Shown one piece after another: positions 35,026 through 43,871 of a stretch of DNA of 64,000 nt. Position numbers and translations under genes: made by a program. Position 1 is the first letter of the stretch. Each line of letters starts with the position of its first letter. Below the pieces are notes generated by a model, which worked only from the letters and a program-made list of their open reading frames with translations, did not search any database and was not told where the DNA came from. Source of the stretch: Desulfosporosinus nitroreducens (GTDB lineage: Bacteria; Bacillota; Desulfitobacteriia; Desulfitobacteriales; Desulfitobacteriaceae); contig NZ_JAMHFY010000015.1 in the NCBI RefSeq assembly GCF_023897015.1, positions 1 to 64,000 of the forward strand. Reading direction: 5' to 3'.

Positions 35026-37362
35026 ATGGAAAGAACACTTATAGTCGCAGAAAAGCCTTCGCAAGCTCGTGAATACGCTGCAGCACTGGGAGCAAGAGGA
35101 AGAGGCGACGGGTACCTGGAAAATGAAAAATATGTGATCACATGGTGCTATGGACACCTTTTAGAGCTAGAGCGTCCTGAAGCATATATGGATTTGGATC
35201 AAGTAGGGAAACGCTGGAGTTTAAATCGTTTACCAGTCTTACCCAGTTTGCAGGCCTTTCGTCGGGTGGTTAAACCCGGAGCTGCTAAACAATATGAAGT
35301 AATCCAAAATTGGTTAAGGTCTTCGGACATTGGAGAGATTATTTGTGGAACGGATGCTGACCGGGAGGGGCAGTTGCTTTTTCAGGAAGTATGGGATGCC
35401 GCTAAGTGTAATAAGCCCTTGTCGAGGCTGTGGATTTCCTCGCTGACAACTGCGGCTATACAAGAAGGATTGAAAAGCCTTCGTTCCGCAGAATCGGTGG
35501 CAGGATTGGCAGCTGCAGGAAATGGCCGCGCGCTTGCAGATTGGGATTTCGGAATGAATTTGACAGAAGGGTTTACCGCCTTATTTGGGAGCTTCGATGC
35601 TGTAAGGAAAAAACCCAATGTTATTTCTATAGGGAGAGTACAGACCCCGACACTTGCGTTGATTGTCGAGCGAGAATGGGAAATTGAACGCTTCGTTGCT
35701 CAGCCGTTCTTTGAAGTCAGGGCTGAATTTTCGAGTGCAAATGGGGAGTATCTCGGTAAATGGTTTGATCCAAGCGAGGACTCAAAACGGATTACAGATT
35801 CTCAAGTTGCCGAGAAGATCGTAGCCAGAACTCAAGGAAAACTAGGAAGAATTACTAAAATAGAACAAAAAAACGTACAGGAGCCTGCGCCCCTGCTCTT
35901 TGATCTAACCTCGCTGACGATTGCTGCTTCCAAAAAATATGGGTTTAGTGCGGAAAAGGTTCTCCAATTAGCCCAGTCACTCTATGAGAAAAAAGCTATT
36001 ACTTACCCACGAACTGATTGTGCTTATCTCTCAGAAGACATTGTTCCAAAGTTGCCAGATCATCTTAAAGCGGTACACCAAGAGCCCTATTCGAATTTGG
36101 CAGATGAAGCCAGTCTATTAGGTGTGCCTAAAGGTAAACGCGTAATCAATACGATCACTGCCCATCATGCCATCATTCCGACGACTGAAAAAGTCGCCAT
36201 TCATAAGCTCAATCGTGAAGAACAGAACCTCTATGATTTAGTCGTTCGACGTTTTCTGGCTGTTTGGTTTCCCCCTGCTCAATATCATCAGACGGATGTA
36301 GTAACAATGATCGAGGGTGAATCTTTTCGAACCAAAGGCAAGGTATTATTAAGCCTGGGATGGAAGAAAATTTACGACCCAGATGATTTAGAGGATGAGG
36401 GTGTCAAAAAAGGCAAGAAGAAGGACAAGCGGGAGCAGACAGAGGATGAGAACGCAACTCTGCCTCCTTTGAGTAAGGGGGAAGATGTGCAGACCAAACG
36501 TGTTTTCAGCGAAGAAAAGAGCACAAAACCGCCAAAACGCTTTACCCAAGGAGACCTTCTCAAAGCCATGGAAGGTGCAGGCAAGCAGATTGATGATGAG
36601 GTGCTCCGTCAGCAATTGAAAGGGAAAGGGTTAGGTACTGTGGCGACTCGTCCGGCTATTATGGAAAACTTAATTGACAGGGGATACATACTGCAGGATC
36701 ATAAGGCTTTGAAACCCACAGAAAAAGGGGTCGAACTTATTCGACTGATTAAGGAAAAACTTCCTCAGGCTCAGCTCCTTATTAGTGCGGAAATGACTGG
36801 ACAAATGGAGTTTGATCTTTCTAAAGTGGAAAAAGGGGAACTAAGCATCGAACAGTATATGACAGAAGTAGAAGATGCAATTGGACGAATTATTAAGGAA
36901 CTGCGTTCCTTCGAACAACGACACGGTAAAACCCCTTTGGCTCTTGCACCGACGGCACATGCTTCAATAAAGGGTAAAGGAAAAGAGGAGCCAAGAGCAA
37001 GAACTGCTCGTAAGAAAGAAAATAAGGTTCGAGAGTCCTCGAAGCAGGTCGATGAAAATAAAGTAACAAACAAGAGTCAAGTGCTAGCATTAGGGAACTG
37101 TCCTAAGTGCGGTGCAGAGGTGATCGAAGGCCAGAAGGGGTTTGGGTGTTCGAATTGGAGACAAGGATGTCATTTTGTCCTCTGGAAAACTCCGATCTGT
37201 GGTAAGGTGCTTACTCCAAATCAAATCAAAAGCTTGTTGAAGAAGGGGAAGACTCCGTTGATTAAAGGTTTTAAATCGAAATCGGGAAAGTCTTTCTCGG
37301 CCTATTTGATCTGGGAAGATCAGTCTGAAGCTAAATTGAAGTTTGAAATTGAGACCTCATGA
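35026..37362 (+). CDS. topB: DNA topoisomerase III (type IA)
   Basis: 778 residues. The Toprim domain has the catalytic Glu in VAEKPSQA and the acidic pair in GTDADREGQLLFQE. The active-site tyrosine is Tyr327 in ITYPRTDCAYLS. Domain landmarks are SIGRVQTPTLALIVEREWEI and ATRPAIMENLIDRGYI. A Lys/Glu-rich linker at about 455-500 (EGVKKGKKKDKREQTEDEN) is followed by the rest of the clamp. The C-terminus adds a basic linker and a four-Cys zinc-finger-like module (NCPKCGAEV, GCSNWRQGCHF). It relaxes and decatenates single-strand-containing DNA. The stop overlaps the MATE gene by 4 bases. Confidence 0.94.
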   Translation: MERTLIVAEKPSQAREYAAALGARGRGDGYLENEKYVITWCYGHLLELERPEAYMDLDQVGKRWSLNRLPVLPSLQAFRRVVKPGAAKQYEVIQNWLRSSDIGEIICGTDADREGQLLFQEVWDAAKCNKPLSRLWISSLTTAAIQEGLKSLRSAESVAGLAAAGNGRALADWDFGMNLTEGFTALFGSFDAVRKKPNVISIGRVQTPTLALIVEREWEIERFVAQPFFEVRAEFSSANGEYLGKWFDPSEDSKRITDSQVAEKIVARTQGKLGRITKIEQKNVQEPAPLLFDLTSLTIAASKKYGFSAEKVLQLAQSLYEKKAITYPRTDCAYLSEDIVPKLPDHLKAVHQEPYSNLADEASLLGVPKGKRVINTITAHHAIIPTTEKVAIHKLNREEQNLYDLVVRRFLAVWFPPAQYHQTDVVTMIEGESFRTKGKVLLSLGWKKIYDPDDLEDEGVKKGKKKDKREQTEDENATLPPLSKGEDVQTKRVFSEEKSTKPPKRFTQGDLLKAMEGAGKQIDDEVLRQQLKGKGLGTVATRPAIMENLIDRGYILQDHKALKPTEKGVELIRLIKEKLPQAQLLISAEMTGQMEFDLSKVEKGELSIEQYMTEVEDAIGRIIKELRSFEQRHGKTPLALAPTAHASIKGKGKEEPRARTARKKENKVRESSKQVDENKVTNKSQVLALGNCPKCGAEVIEGQKGFGCSNWRQGCHFVLWKTPICGKVLTPNQIKSLLKKGKTPLIKGFKSKSGKSFSAYLIWEDQSEAKLKFEIETS

Positions 37363-38738
37363 AACAGACATTTTCGCTCCTGCAAAGGATTAGACAATTG
37401 TTCGCAATTTTGTGGCCTATCCTGGTTGCACAAGTTACAATGTTTTCCATGAGTTTTTTTGATACTGTCATGTCTGGACAAGCAAGCACTCCAGATTTGG
37501 CGGGAGTCGCAATCGGTTCCAGCGTATGGGTGCCAATAGGTGCTGGTATAGGCGGAATTTTCGTAGCTGTAACTCCAATTGTTGCTCAATTAATTGGGGC
37601 GAGGCATAAAAAAGATATAGCTTTCCAAGTAATGCAGGGGATTTATTTAGCATTGTTGATTTCAATTCTAGTTATAGCTGGAGGGGCCTTTGCTTTAGAT
37701 CCAATTCTTTCGCTCATGGGGTTGGAGGATAACGTACTTCGAATTTCACGCAGTTACTTGTTGGCACTTGCCTGTGGAATTCCGGCACTCTTTGTATATC
37801 AAGTTTTGCGGGCATTTATCGATGCGTTGGGGAAAACCAGAGTAACTATGATGATTGCCGTATTGTCATTACCAATTAACGTGTCCCTGAATTATGTTCT
37901 TATTTTTGGGAAAATTGGTTTTTCAGCCTTAGGCGGTGTTGGGGCTGGTGTAGCATCGGCACTTACTTATTGGTGTATGTTGCTTATAACCCTGACGATT
38001 ATCCTGCGTCAGGAATCCTTCACACCCTATCAAGTATTCAGACATTGGTATTGTATATCGCTCAAGGAATGGAAAGAGCAATTAAAGATTGGTCTGCCGA
38101 TTGGTTTTGCAATTTTCGTAGAGACCAGTATCTTTGCGGTCGTTGCTTTACTGATGAGCACGTTTAATACTGTGACTATTGCCGCTCATCAGGTAGCTAT
38201 GAATTTCGCTACACTGCTCTATATGGTACCCCTTAGCATTTCCTCGGCATTAACTATTGTGGTGGGGTTTGAAGTTGGGGCTAAGCGTCATAGGGATGCG
38301 CGTCAGTACAGCTATCTTGGCATGGGGATGTCCATAGGAATGGCCTGTATTTGTGCCTCAGTTCTTTTGCTCTTTAGTGAACAAGTGGCTTCTTTATATT
38401 CTCGAGAAGTTGCAGTTATTCAAATGGCCCAGCATTTTCTGGTTTTTGCCTTATTCTTCCAACTATCTGATGCCATTGCAGCTCCAATCCAGGGAGCGCT
38501 GCGGGGCTATAAAGATGTCAATGTTACGTTCCTCATGGCCTGTATCTCCTACTGGGTTATTGGATTACCGTCTGGATACTATATGGCTAGTTATACTACG
38601 CTCGGGGCAACGGGTTATTGGATTGGTTTAGTTCTGGGATTGGCTGTGAGTGCTATTGGTTTATTAGGGCGTCTTTTAGTCGTACAGAGCCGACACAAAA
38701 CCCTAGAAGCTGCCTCTTCAGAGAAAAAAAGGATATAA
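37359..38738 (+). CDS. MATE-family efflux transporter
   Basis: 459 residues with about 12 hydrophobic helices in two similar halves. Motifs are WPILVAQVTMFSMSFFDTVM with the following SGQASTPDLAGVAIG, and GLPIGFAIFVETSIFAVVAL at the start of the second half; both are typical of the NorM/YdhE branch. It exports cationic drugs or dyes using a sodium or proton gradient. The start overlaps topB, so the two are co-translated. Its last codons (SSEKKRI) overlap the promoter-like remnant of a helicase gene described separately. Confidence 0.92.
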   Translation: MKQTFSLLQRIRQLFAILWPILVAQVTMFSMSFFDTVMSGQASTPDLAGVAIGSSVWVPIGAGIGGIFVAVTPIVAQLIGARHKKDIAFQVMQGIYLALLISILVIAGGAFALDPILSLMGLEDNVLRISRSYLLALACGIPALFVYQVLRAFIDALGKTRVTMMIAVLSLPINVSLNYVLIFGKIGFSALGGVGAGVASALTYWCMLLITLTIILRQESFTPYQVFRHWYCISLKEWKEQLKIGLPIGFAIFVETSIFAVVALLMSTFNTVTIAAHQVAMNFATLLYMVPLSISSALTIVVGFEVGAKRHRDARQYSYLGMGMSIGMACICASVLLLFSEQVASLYSREVAVIQMAQHFLVFALFFQLSDAIAAPIQGALRGYKDVNVTFLMACISYWVIGLPSGYYMASYTTLGATGYWIGLVLGLAVSAIGLLGRLLVVQSRHKTLEAASSEKKRI

Positions 38739-38748
38739 TGTTATCTAA

Positions 38749-38859
38749 GCATTCTCATTCAATCAGCTTGGGCTCGACGGATCATTGGTTAATGCTCTCA
38801 AACAACAAGGAATTGTTGAACCGGCTCCCCTCCTCTTAAGTTTAAATCTTCTTGACTAA
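38749..38859 (+). pseudogene. Remnant of the 5' end of a DEAD-box helicase gene
   Basis: The reading frame starting at 38752 gives FSFNQLGLDGSLVNALKQQG then IVEPAPLLLS and a stop. It matches the N-terminus of the intact DEAD-box helicase at 52482 (FNQLGLDESLVNALKLQG, IVEPTAIQEQ), and the DNA is also clearly similar over about 70 bases. The AAAAAGGATATAATG upstream of the intact gene, including its -10 box, is also present here (38725-38740). No start codon precedes the fragment in frame and homology stops after IVEP, so it is a decayed partial copy. Confidence 0.8.
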
Positions 38860-38877
38860 TAGCAATACTCCGAAAAT

Positions 38878-38933
38878 TAAGTCTTGGTGACTCGTTTAAG
38901 TCTTGGTGACTTAAATGAGTCGCCGAGACTTAA
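38878..38933. promoter_or_regulatory. Three tandem TAAGTC-N5-GACTTA operators upstream of the BCCT gene
   Basis: Three copies of one palindromic site: TAAGTC-TTGGT-GACTC at 38878-38893, TTAAGTC-TTGGT-GACTTAA at 38896-38914 and GAGTC-GCCGA-GACTTAA at 38917-38933. Their centres are 19 bp apart. They lie about 160-215 bp upstream of the sigma-54 promoter at 39095, the usual enhancer distance. The same site occurs three times upstream of the methyltransferase operon. I infer they bind the sigma-54 activator encoded at 42450-43871. Confidence 0.8.
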
Positions 38934-38955
38934 TAATTTGTGATGGAAAAGTTCT

Positions 38956-38984
38956 AATCCTTAAATTACTCTGAGTTAAGGATT
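38956..38984 (+). other. Hairpin between operator cluster and sigma-54 promoter
   Basis: AATCCTTAA (38956-38964) / TTAAGGATT (38976-38984), a 9-bp stem with an 11-base loop, followed by TTC only. It could be a weak terminator isolating the BCCT gene from upstream transcription. Confidence 0.45.
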
Positions 38985-39094
38985 TTCAAGCGTTTGATAA
39001 ATAGGGCCTGAAAGTTTGGCATAAGTCCTTGAAATACGTACATAGTCCACTGCTATTAAACTTTCTGAGATAACATATTAATTTATGTGATAAT

Positions 39095-39110
39095 TGGCAA
39101 AGAATTTGCA
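39095..39110 (+). promoter_or_regulatory. Sigma-54 (-24/-12) promoter upstream of the BCCT gene
   Basis: TGGCAAAGAATTTGCA: the GG and GC elements are 10 bases apart and the -12 box TTGCA is perfect. It lies about 400 bp before the transporter start, with a short hydrophobic ORF in between. A TTGACA box at 39264-39269 with a loose -10 (TATGCA) could be an additional sigma-A promoter. Confidence 0.75.
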
Positions 39111-39175
39111 ATTAAAGTTGTGGGACAGAAGTTAAGCATTTTATAAAAGGAGGTTTTGATGGTCATTTCAGGGCA

Positions 39176-39280
39176 ATGAAATATTTGAATCAAAGGAGGA
39201 ATAAAAGTAAAGGATTAACGGTATTATTCTCATTTTTCATGATATATCTTTGTATTTCTTTGCTTGACAAATCATTTTAA
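39176..39280 (+). CDS. Possible small hydrophobic protein (34 aa)
   Basis: ATG at 39176 opens a 34-codon frame, with basic N-terminal residues (MKYLNQRRNKSK) followed by a single hydrophobic segment (GLTVLFSFFMIYLCISLL), the design of a small membrane protein. It overlaps, in ATGA fashion, the stop of a six-codon frame at 39159 that has a perfect AAAGGAGG site. It lies on the sigma-54 transcript before the transporter gene. No homologue is known to me and it could be chance, so confidence is low. Confidence 0.35.
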   Translation: MKYLNQRRNKSKGLTVLFSFFMIYLCISLLDKSF

Positions 39281-39514
39281 ACTTTATGCAAGTCTAGTGA
39301 GGTAAAAAATAGCTATACTAAGGCCGATAACCTAGGGTTCTTAACGGGCATCAGCATAGGAGGATTGTTTTTCACTGACCTGAAAATACCAAGAAGGTAA
39401 TAACCAAGGATTTGCTTTCGTAACACATACTATAGATAGACACGTGGAATTTATCAGCTGACGTATCTTCTTAAACCCGGTTCTCAGATTAAATCACAAG
39501 AAAGGGTGAAAAAC

Positions 39515-41098
39515 TTGTTACAAGAGAATCTGGAAAAAATACCTAAATCTAAAGGTAAATCTGTTCTTATTAATCCTGTTGTTTTCTGGGGCAGTGCTAT
39601 TTTATGCGTTGTGTTATATGCCCCAATGCTTATTTTTGGTAAAGAACTGCAACCCTATGTTTCAACCATATTAAAAGCTATAACCTATAAAATGGACTGG
39701 TTATGGTTATTATTTGCTTTGGGCTGTGTAGTGTTTTCACTTTGGTTGGCTTTTGGCAGATATGGCAATGTAAAATTGGGCGGAAAAGATGATAAGCCTG
39801 AATTCTCAGACTTCAGCTGGATATCGATGATGTTCACTGGCGGTGTCGGAGCAGGTTTAGTTTATTGGTCCATGGCCGAGCCTATTTTTTATCTTAAGTG
39901 GCCTCCTTTCTGGGGTGAGGCATTTTCAGCGCAAGCTGCGCAATTCTCTATTGCTTATGGAATATTTCACTGGGGTATTACGGCATGGGCTATCTTTGTA
40001 CCAGGGGCCATCGCCTTTGCCTACATGCTTCACGTAAGAAAAAAACCCTACTTCTACCCAAGCTATGCTTGCAGGGGAGTATTGGGGGACCGGGTTGATG
40101 GATGGCTTGGCAGAGCTATCGATATCTTTGTTGTTATCGGTCTGGTAGGCGGATTAGGAACAACCTTAGGAACGGTTATACCTATGATGGCGGCTGTAAG
40201 CGCCGATATGCTGGGTATTGAGAATTCTATGACGGTAAAAGTTGCGGTCACACTGGTGGTTGCAGCGGTATTTACCTATAGCGCTTACTCCGGTTTAAAT
40301 AGCGGAATTAAAAAGTTATCGGAATTAAATAGTTGGTTATGTATGGGATTATTAGCGTTTGTTATGCTTGTAGGCCCCACCTTATTTATGTTATCCTTTT
40401 ATGTTGACAGCCTAGGGGTTTTGGCTACTAACTTTTTACGGATGAGTTTATATACAGATCCGATTACCAAATCTGGTTTTCCTCAAGACTGGACAGTATT
40501 TTACTGGGCCTGGTGGGCAGCATGGGCCATGTATTTCGGATTATTTGTTGCCAGGATCTCCAAGGGGAGAACGATAAAAAACGTTGTTATAAATATGATG
40601 GTTATAACGACAATCGGCTGTTCACTGTTCTTCTTAGTGTTCGGCACCTATGCAGTAGATCTTCAGCTTAATCAAGGGATAGCACTTGATAAGACTATGG
40701 TGGAGGCCGGTGCCGGGGCAATGATTAGCCAAGTCTTGCATACCTTACCCTTAACCGGAATAGTGATTCCCTATTTCTTATTTGTAATGCTTATTTTCCA
40801 AGCTACTACCATTGATTCCAATGCGTATATTATTTCAATGATTTCTAGCAAAGAGGTTAGGAATGATCAGGAATCTCCCCGCTGGACAAGACTTTTCTGG
40901 TGTGCACTCCTTGCTGTGATCGGGGTGGCTATCATGATGGTGGGCGGATTACCCGTAGTTCAGCTTTCATCTGTTGCCACCAGCGTACCCATTATATTTA
41001 TTATCATTATCTTAGGGATGTCCTTATGCAAGTGGCTTAAGGAGGATTTCGGCCAAGAAACAAAAGTGCAAGTTGTCGATTATCAGGAAGAAGACTAA
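39515..41098 (+). CDS. BCCT-family betaine/carnitine/choline transporter
   Basis: About 527 residues with 12 hydrophobic helices. BCCT landmarks: FTGGVGAGLVYWSMAEPIFY, the FHWGITAWAIF stretch and the tryptophan-rich motif VFYWAWWAAWAMYFGLF with ARISKGRTIK. These motifs line the quaternary-ammonium site of BetP-like carriers. It imports glycine betaine, carnitine or a related compound by ion symport or exchange. TTG at 39515 has AAAGGGTG eight bases upstream; GTG at 39506 overlaps that site. Its promoter region carries the same operators as the downstream methyltransferase operon, so the import and demethylation genes are co-regulated. Confidence 0.93.
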   Translation: MLQENLEKIPKSKGKSVLINPVVFWGSAILCVVLYAPMLIFGKELQPYVSTILKAITYKMDWLWLLFALGCVVFSLWLAFGRYGNVKLGGKDDKPEFSDFSWISMMFTGGVGAGLVYWSMAEPIFYLKWPPFWGEAFSAQAAQFSIAYGIFHWGITAWAIFVPGAIAFAYMLHVRKKPYFYPSYACRGVLGDRVDGWLGRAIDIFVVIGLVGGLGTTLGTVIPMMAAVSADMLGIENSMTVKVAVTLVVAAVFTYSAYSGLNSGIKKLSELNSWLCMGLLAFVMLVGPTLFMLSFYVDSLGVLATNFLRMSLYTDPITKSGFPQDWTVFYWAWWAAWAMYFGLFVARISKGRTIKNVVINMMVITTIGCSLFFLVFGTYAVDLQLNQGIALDKTMVEAGAGAMISQVLHTLPLTGIVIPYFLFVMLIFQATTIDSNAYIISMISSKEVRNDQESPRWTRLFWCALLAVIGVAIMMVGGLPVVQLSSVATSVPIIFIIIILGMSLCKWLKEDFGQETKVQVVDYQEED

Positions 41099-41138
41099 TC
41101 ATAACAGGGCTGTCGCAGTAAGACCAGCCCGGAAAATA

Positions 41139-41173
41139 GCAAAAGGCGGCTTCTGCCAGAAGCCGCCTTTTGC
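41139..41173 (+). terminator. Strong terminator-like hairpin after the BCCT gene
   Basis: A perfect 16-bp GC-rich stem, GCAAAAGGCGGCTTCT (41139-41154) / AGAAGCCGCCTTTTGC (41158-41173), with a 3-base loop. The U-rich part is inside the stem. Confidence 0.75.
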
Positions 41174-41210
41174 CGTCAAATAAATAACGAGGTTGAATAA
41201 GTAAAAGTAT

Positions 41211-41249
41211 CCAAAAGAGGATGGCTGATCACGGCCATCCTCTTTTTGG
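41211..41249 (+). terminator. Second terminator after the BCCT gene
   Basis: CCAAAAGAGGATGGC (41211-41225) pairs with GCCATCCTCTTTTTGG (41234-41249), with the T run in the 3' arm. It lies 40 bases after the first hairpin, a tandem arrangement between convergent genes. Confidence 0.8.
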
Positions 41250-41327
41250 TACTATCAGAAAGTATAAAACTTCGTTATTATACTTTCTAAGCATAAGTGC
41301 AACTATGGCAACCGCCTGCGCCTGCGG

Positions 41328-41351
41328 CTTGGCGCCGGCCAAGTTTTCTTT
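41328..41351 (+). repeat. CTTGGC/GCCAAG hairpin, copy 1
   Basis: CTTGGC-GCCG-GCCAAG followed by TTTTCTTT, preceded by a GC-rich stretch (CCGCCTGCGCCTGCGG). A similar element flanks the other side of the LysR gene at 42407. On the plus strand it has the shape of a terminator, but the neighbouring genes run on the minus strand. Confidence 0.5.
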
Positions 41352-41402
41352 ATAGTGTTCTTTCCACAGATAAAGAGACTTCTTACGTTTTAGTTGCTAT
41401 TT

Positions 41403-42308
41403 TTAAATGGGTGCGGCAATTTTACACATGGATTTAAGGGCTTCTATAAATTCTTTTTCTACTTGAGAAACAGCGTATCGGTTCGACCTTATTAAACCAA
41501 CGGTTATCCCTAGACTAACATCACTAATGGGAATAGGTATTATTTCTCCTGATTGCAAGTATATATCGTTAGTCGACATGAACTTGGGAAAGAAGGATAT
41601 AGCAATTCCTTGAGAAACGACTCTTTTGATGAGTTCAAAATTACAGAATCTAAACACCACATTTGGTTCGCCGTACTGTTTCAATATACTTGTAATGCCC
41701 CCATTATTCTTTGTAAATTCGTCATTATAGGCAACAAAGGGATATTCAAGTGCTTCTTTCAAAGAGACTGATTCTTTTGCAGAGAGAGGAGAATCTTTTC
41801 CAGCATATATCAAAAATTCATCTGAGAATAATTCCTCTCTGCAAATGTCTTTTCCTTGGATTTCTTCAGTTAAAAGAACAATCCCAAGATCATTCTTGCC
41901 AGATTGGATATTTTGCAGAATAGTTATTGACTCAGCTACTGTCAAGACAATATTAATATTAGGATGCTTATTTTTCAAGAGATATAAAACGTGTGGTATT
42001 ATCTTGTCACCCATACTAGGTATTATCCCGACCGATAGGCTGCCAGTTAAATCCGAGGTGTTTGCGATCTGTTTAATTTCCTCAACCGTATCCAGAATAT
42101 AACGTGCTTTTTCAATAATCATCTCACCAATTGCTGTCGGGTAAGCGCCTTGCGTGGTACGTTTGAAAAGTGCTGTCCCTAGTTCGTCTTCAAGTTTGCT
42201 AATCGATGAACTGACTGCCGGTTGGGTAATAAAGGCGTGTTCCGCTGCCAGAGTTATAGAGTTGTATTTAGCTACTTCGATTAAAAGGGATAATTGTTCC
42301 AATCTCAT
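41403..42308 (-). CDS. LysR-family transcriptional regulator
   Basis: 301 residues. The N-terminal helix-turn-helix (MRLEQLSLLIEVAKYNSITL then AAEHAFITQPAVSSSISKLE) is characteristic, and the C-terminal effector domain has LSVGIIPSMGDKIIPHVLYL. The ATG at 42308 has GGAGG upstream; ten extra residues from an earlier start are not supported. It stands between the BCCT gene (convergent) and the sigma-54 activator. Its target and ligand are unknown; a role in betaine or amine metabolism is inferred only from location. Confidence 0.9.
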   Translation of the reverse strand: MRLEQLSLLIEVAKYNSITLAAEHAFITQPAVSSSISKLEDELGTALFKRTTQGAYPTAIGEMIIEKARYILDTVEEIKQIANTSDLTGSLSVGIIPSMGDKIIPHVLYLLKNKHPNINIVLTVAESITILQNIQSGKNDLGIVLLTEEIQGKDICREELFSDEFLIYAGKDSPLSAKESVSLKEALEYPFVAYNDEFTKNNGGITSILKQYGEPNVVFRFCNFELIKRVVSQGIAISFFPKFMSTNDIYLQSGEIIPIPISDVSLGITVGLIRSNRYAVSQVEKEFIEALKSMCKIAAPI

Positions 42309-42406
42309 AAAATACCTCCGCCTGCATACCAAGCTCATTTCTAGAAAAAGTCGGAAGACTTGGCCATCCGTGGCGCACTCTCTAAAGATGCCGCATGCGC
42401 TGGTGG

Positions 42407-42426
42407 CTTGGTCGTAGCCAAGTTTT
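42407..42426 (+). repeat. CTTGG/CCAAG hairpin, copy 2
   Basis: CTTGG-TCGTAG-CCAAG followed by TTTT, preceded by GCATGCGCTGGTGG. It resembles the element at 41328 in order of parts (GC-rich run, GGCTTGG, GCCAAGTTTT). It lies between the LysR gene and the sigma-54 activator, both on the minus strand. A related ACTTGGCCA fragment is at 42358. Confidence 0.45.
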
Positions 42427-42449
42427 GGGTATAACTCTTTTAATTGCTT

Positions 42450-43871
42450 TTAAGTTTCTTGGCTGGTAGTACAGCTTTGTTTATAGTTACGTACAATCCT
42501 AGTTACTTTACTCTGGCTGATATTCAAAGTGGTTGCAACTTTATAAGAGCTTCCCAGCATGTTATATAATCTAATTATGATTGCCTCTTCGTCACTTGAT
42601 TTCTTGAGATTCTTCCAATTCGACAGCTCGTCTTGCAGCATGTTTGCATTTAATGGGACAGATGGTATTTTGAAAATTTTACTGGGTAAATGTTCAGGTA
42701 AAATATTTCCTTCCGGAATTGTAACTACCAATCGTTCTGCTAGGTGCTCCATTTCACGAATGTTGCCAGGCCATGAATAATTTTTGAGGATAGTAAGAGT
42801 TTGCTTATCGAACTTATGAGAGTATTTATACATTAAATCGTATTTATTTATGAAGAACTGTAATAATGGAATAATATCCTCGGATCTATCCCTTAAGGGG
42901 GGAGTATCGATTTCGATAACGCTCAACCTGTAATATAGATCCTCGCGGAACTTACCTTCTTCAATTAATTGAACTAAATTTCGATTTGTTGCTGCAATAA
43001 TCCGTATGTTAATTTTCTTATGCTCTTTTCCGCCGACGGGAATAAATCTATGCTCCTGAATAAGCTCTAACAACTTTGCTTGAATTCCCAAGGGAATTTC
43101 GCCGATTTCGTCAAGAAATAGAGTTCCGCCGTTTGCCAGTTCGACTAAACCAACCTTTCCATACTTGTCTGCTCCTGTGAAAGCACCTCTGCAATAACCG
43201 AATAGCTCTGATTCTAAAAGGTGCTCGGGAATAGTAGCACCGTTAATACAAATAAAGGGCCCTTCTTTTCGATCGCTAATTTTATGAATATCCATTGCTA
43301 AGACGTTTTTTCCGGTCCCAGATTCCCCTAGGATTAAGACCGTTGAATTTACCAGGGCTACCCTCTGTACAACTTCTAAGCACAACTTCATTTTCTCATC
43401 GCGAAAAGAGTATCCTTTAAAATAACTAACTTGCTGGCTTAATTCATCAACTTTGTTCTTATAATGTTTAACGAGTTTTTTAGTTTCATCTAGGTCCTGT
43501 TTCAATTGTTCAATTTGAGTGATATCGCGACTGTTCATAACAATGAAGTCAACTTCACCACTCTCATTAATAACTGGAGTAGCAGTCACAACCAGTTTGA
43601 TTCCAGATCTGGTTTGTTGTTCTACTGTAACAGTTTGTTTGTTTCTAAAAACAATGGGGGCAAGTGCAGGCGAATAGTATCCCTCGTTTAATAAATAGTT
43701 AAAGTTTTTCCCAATGATCTCGGAAGGGGCTAAACCATAATGTTTCTTGCATACTTCGTTCACATAGGTAACTATTCCCTTGTTGTTAACAACGAAAATT
43801 TCATCAAATGAATTGTCTAATATCATTTTTAATTCTTCTCTATCCAAACTGTTTTCGTTAATATCTACCAA
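42450..43871 (-). CDS. PAS-domain sigma-54 activator of the betaine/methylamine genes
   Basis: About 473 residues. The N-terminal PAS domain (MILDNSFDEIFVVNNKGIV) could sense a small molecule. A coiled-coil-like linker (about 120-150) leads to the AAA+ domain with Walker A GESGTGKN, sigma-54 contact motif GAFTGA, Walker B GGTLFLDEIGE and [10 protein letters not shown]. The C-terminal helix-turn-helix (SSYKVATTLNISQSKVTRIV) is of the TyrR/PrdR type. The start is probably TTG at 43871, spaced 9 bases from GGGAG; a TTG at 43880 abuts that site. It is divergent from the methyltransferase operon, and two sigma-54 promoters with shared operators flank it, so I infer it activates both. Confidence 0.92.
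   Translation of the reverse strand: MVDINENSLDREELKMILDNSFDEIFVVNNKGIVTYVNEVCKKHYGLAPSEIIGKNFNYLLNEGYYSPALAPIVFRNKQTVTVEQQTRSGIKLVVTATPVINESGEVDFIVMNSRDITQIEQLKQDLDETKKLVKHYKNKVDELSQQVSYFKGYSFRDEKMKLCLEVVQRVALVNSTVLILGESGTGKNVLAMDIHKISDRKEGPFICINGATIPEHLLESELFGYCRGAFTGADKYGKVGLVELANGGTLFLDEIGEIPLGIQAKLLELIQEHRFIPVGGKEHKKINIRIIAATNRNLVQLIEEGKFREDLYYRLSVIEIDTPPLRDRSEDIIPLLQFFINKYDLMYKYSHKFDKQTLTILKNYSWPGNIREMEHLAERLVVTIPEGNILPEHLPSKIFKIPSVPLNANMLQDELSNWKNLKKSSDEEAIIIRLYNMLGSSYKVATTLNISQSKVTRIVRNYKQSCTTSQET

Noticed and set aside
38618-38839. 73-codon frame overlapping the end of the MATE gene
   Set aside because: Out-of-frame shadow of the MATE gene that runs into the helicase remnant; the helicase similarity is in a different frame.
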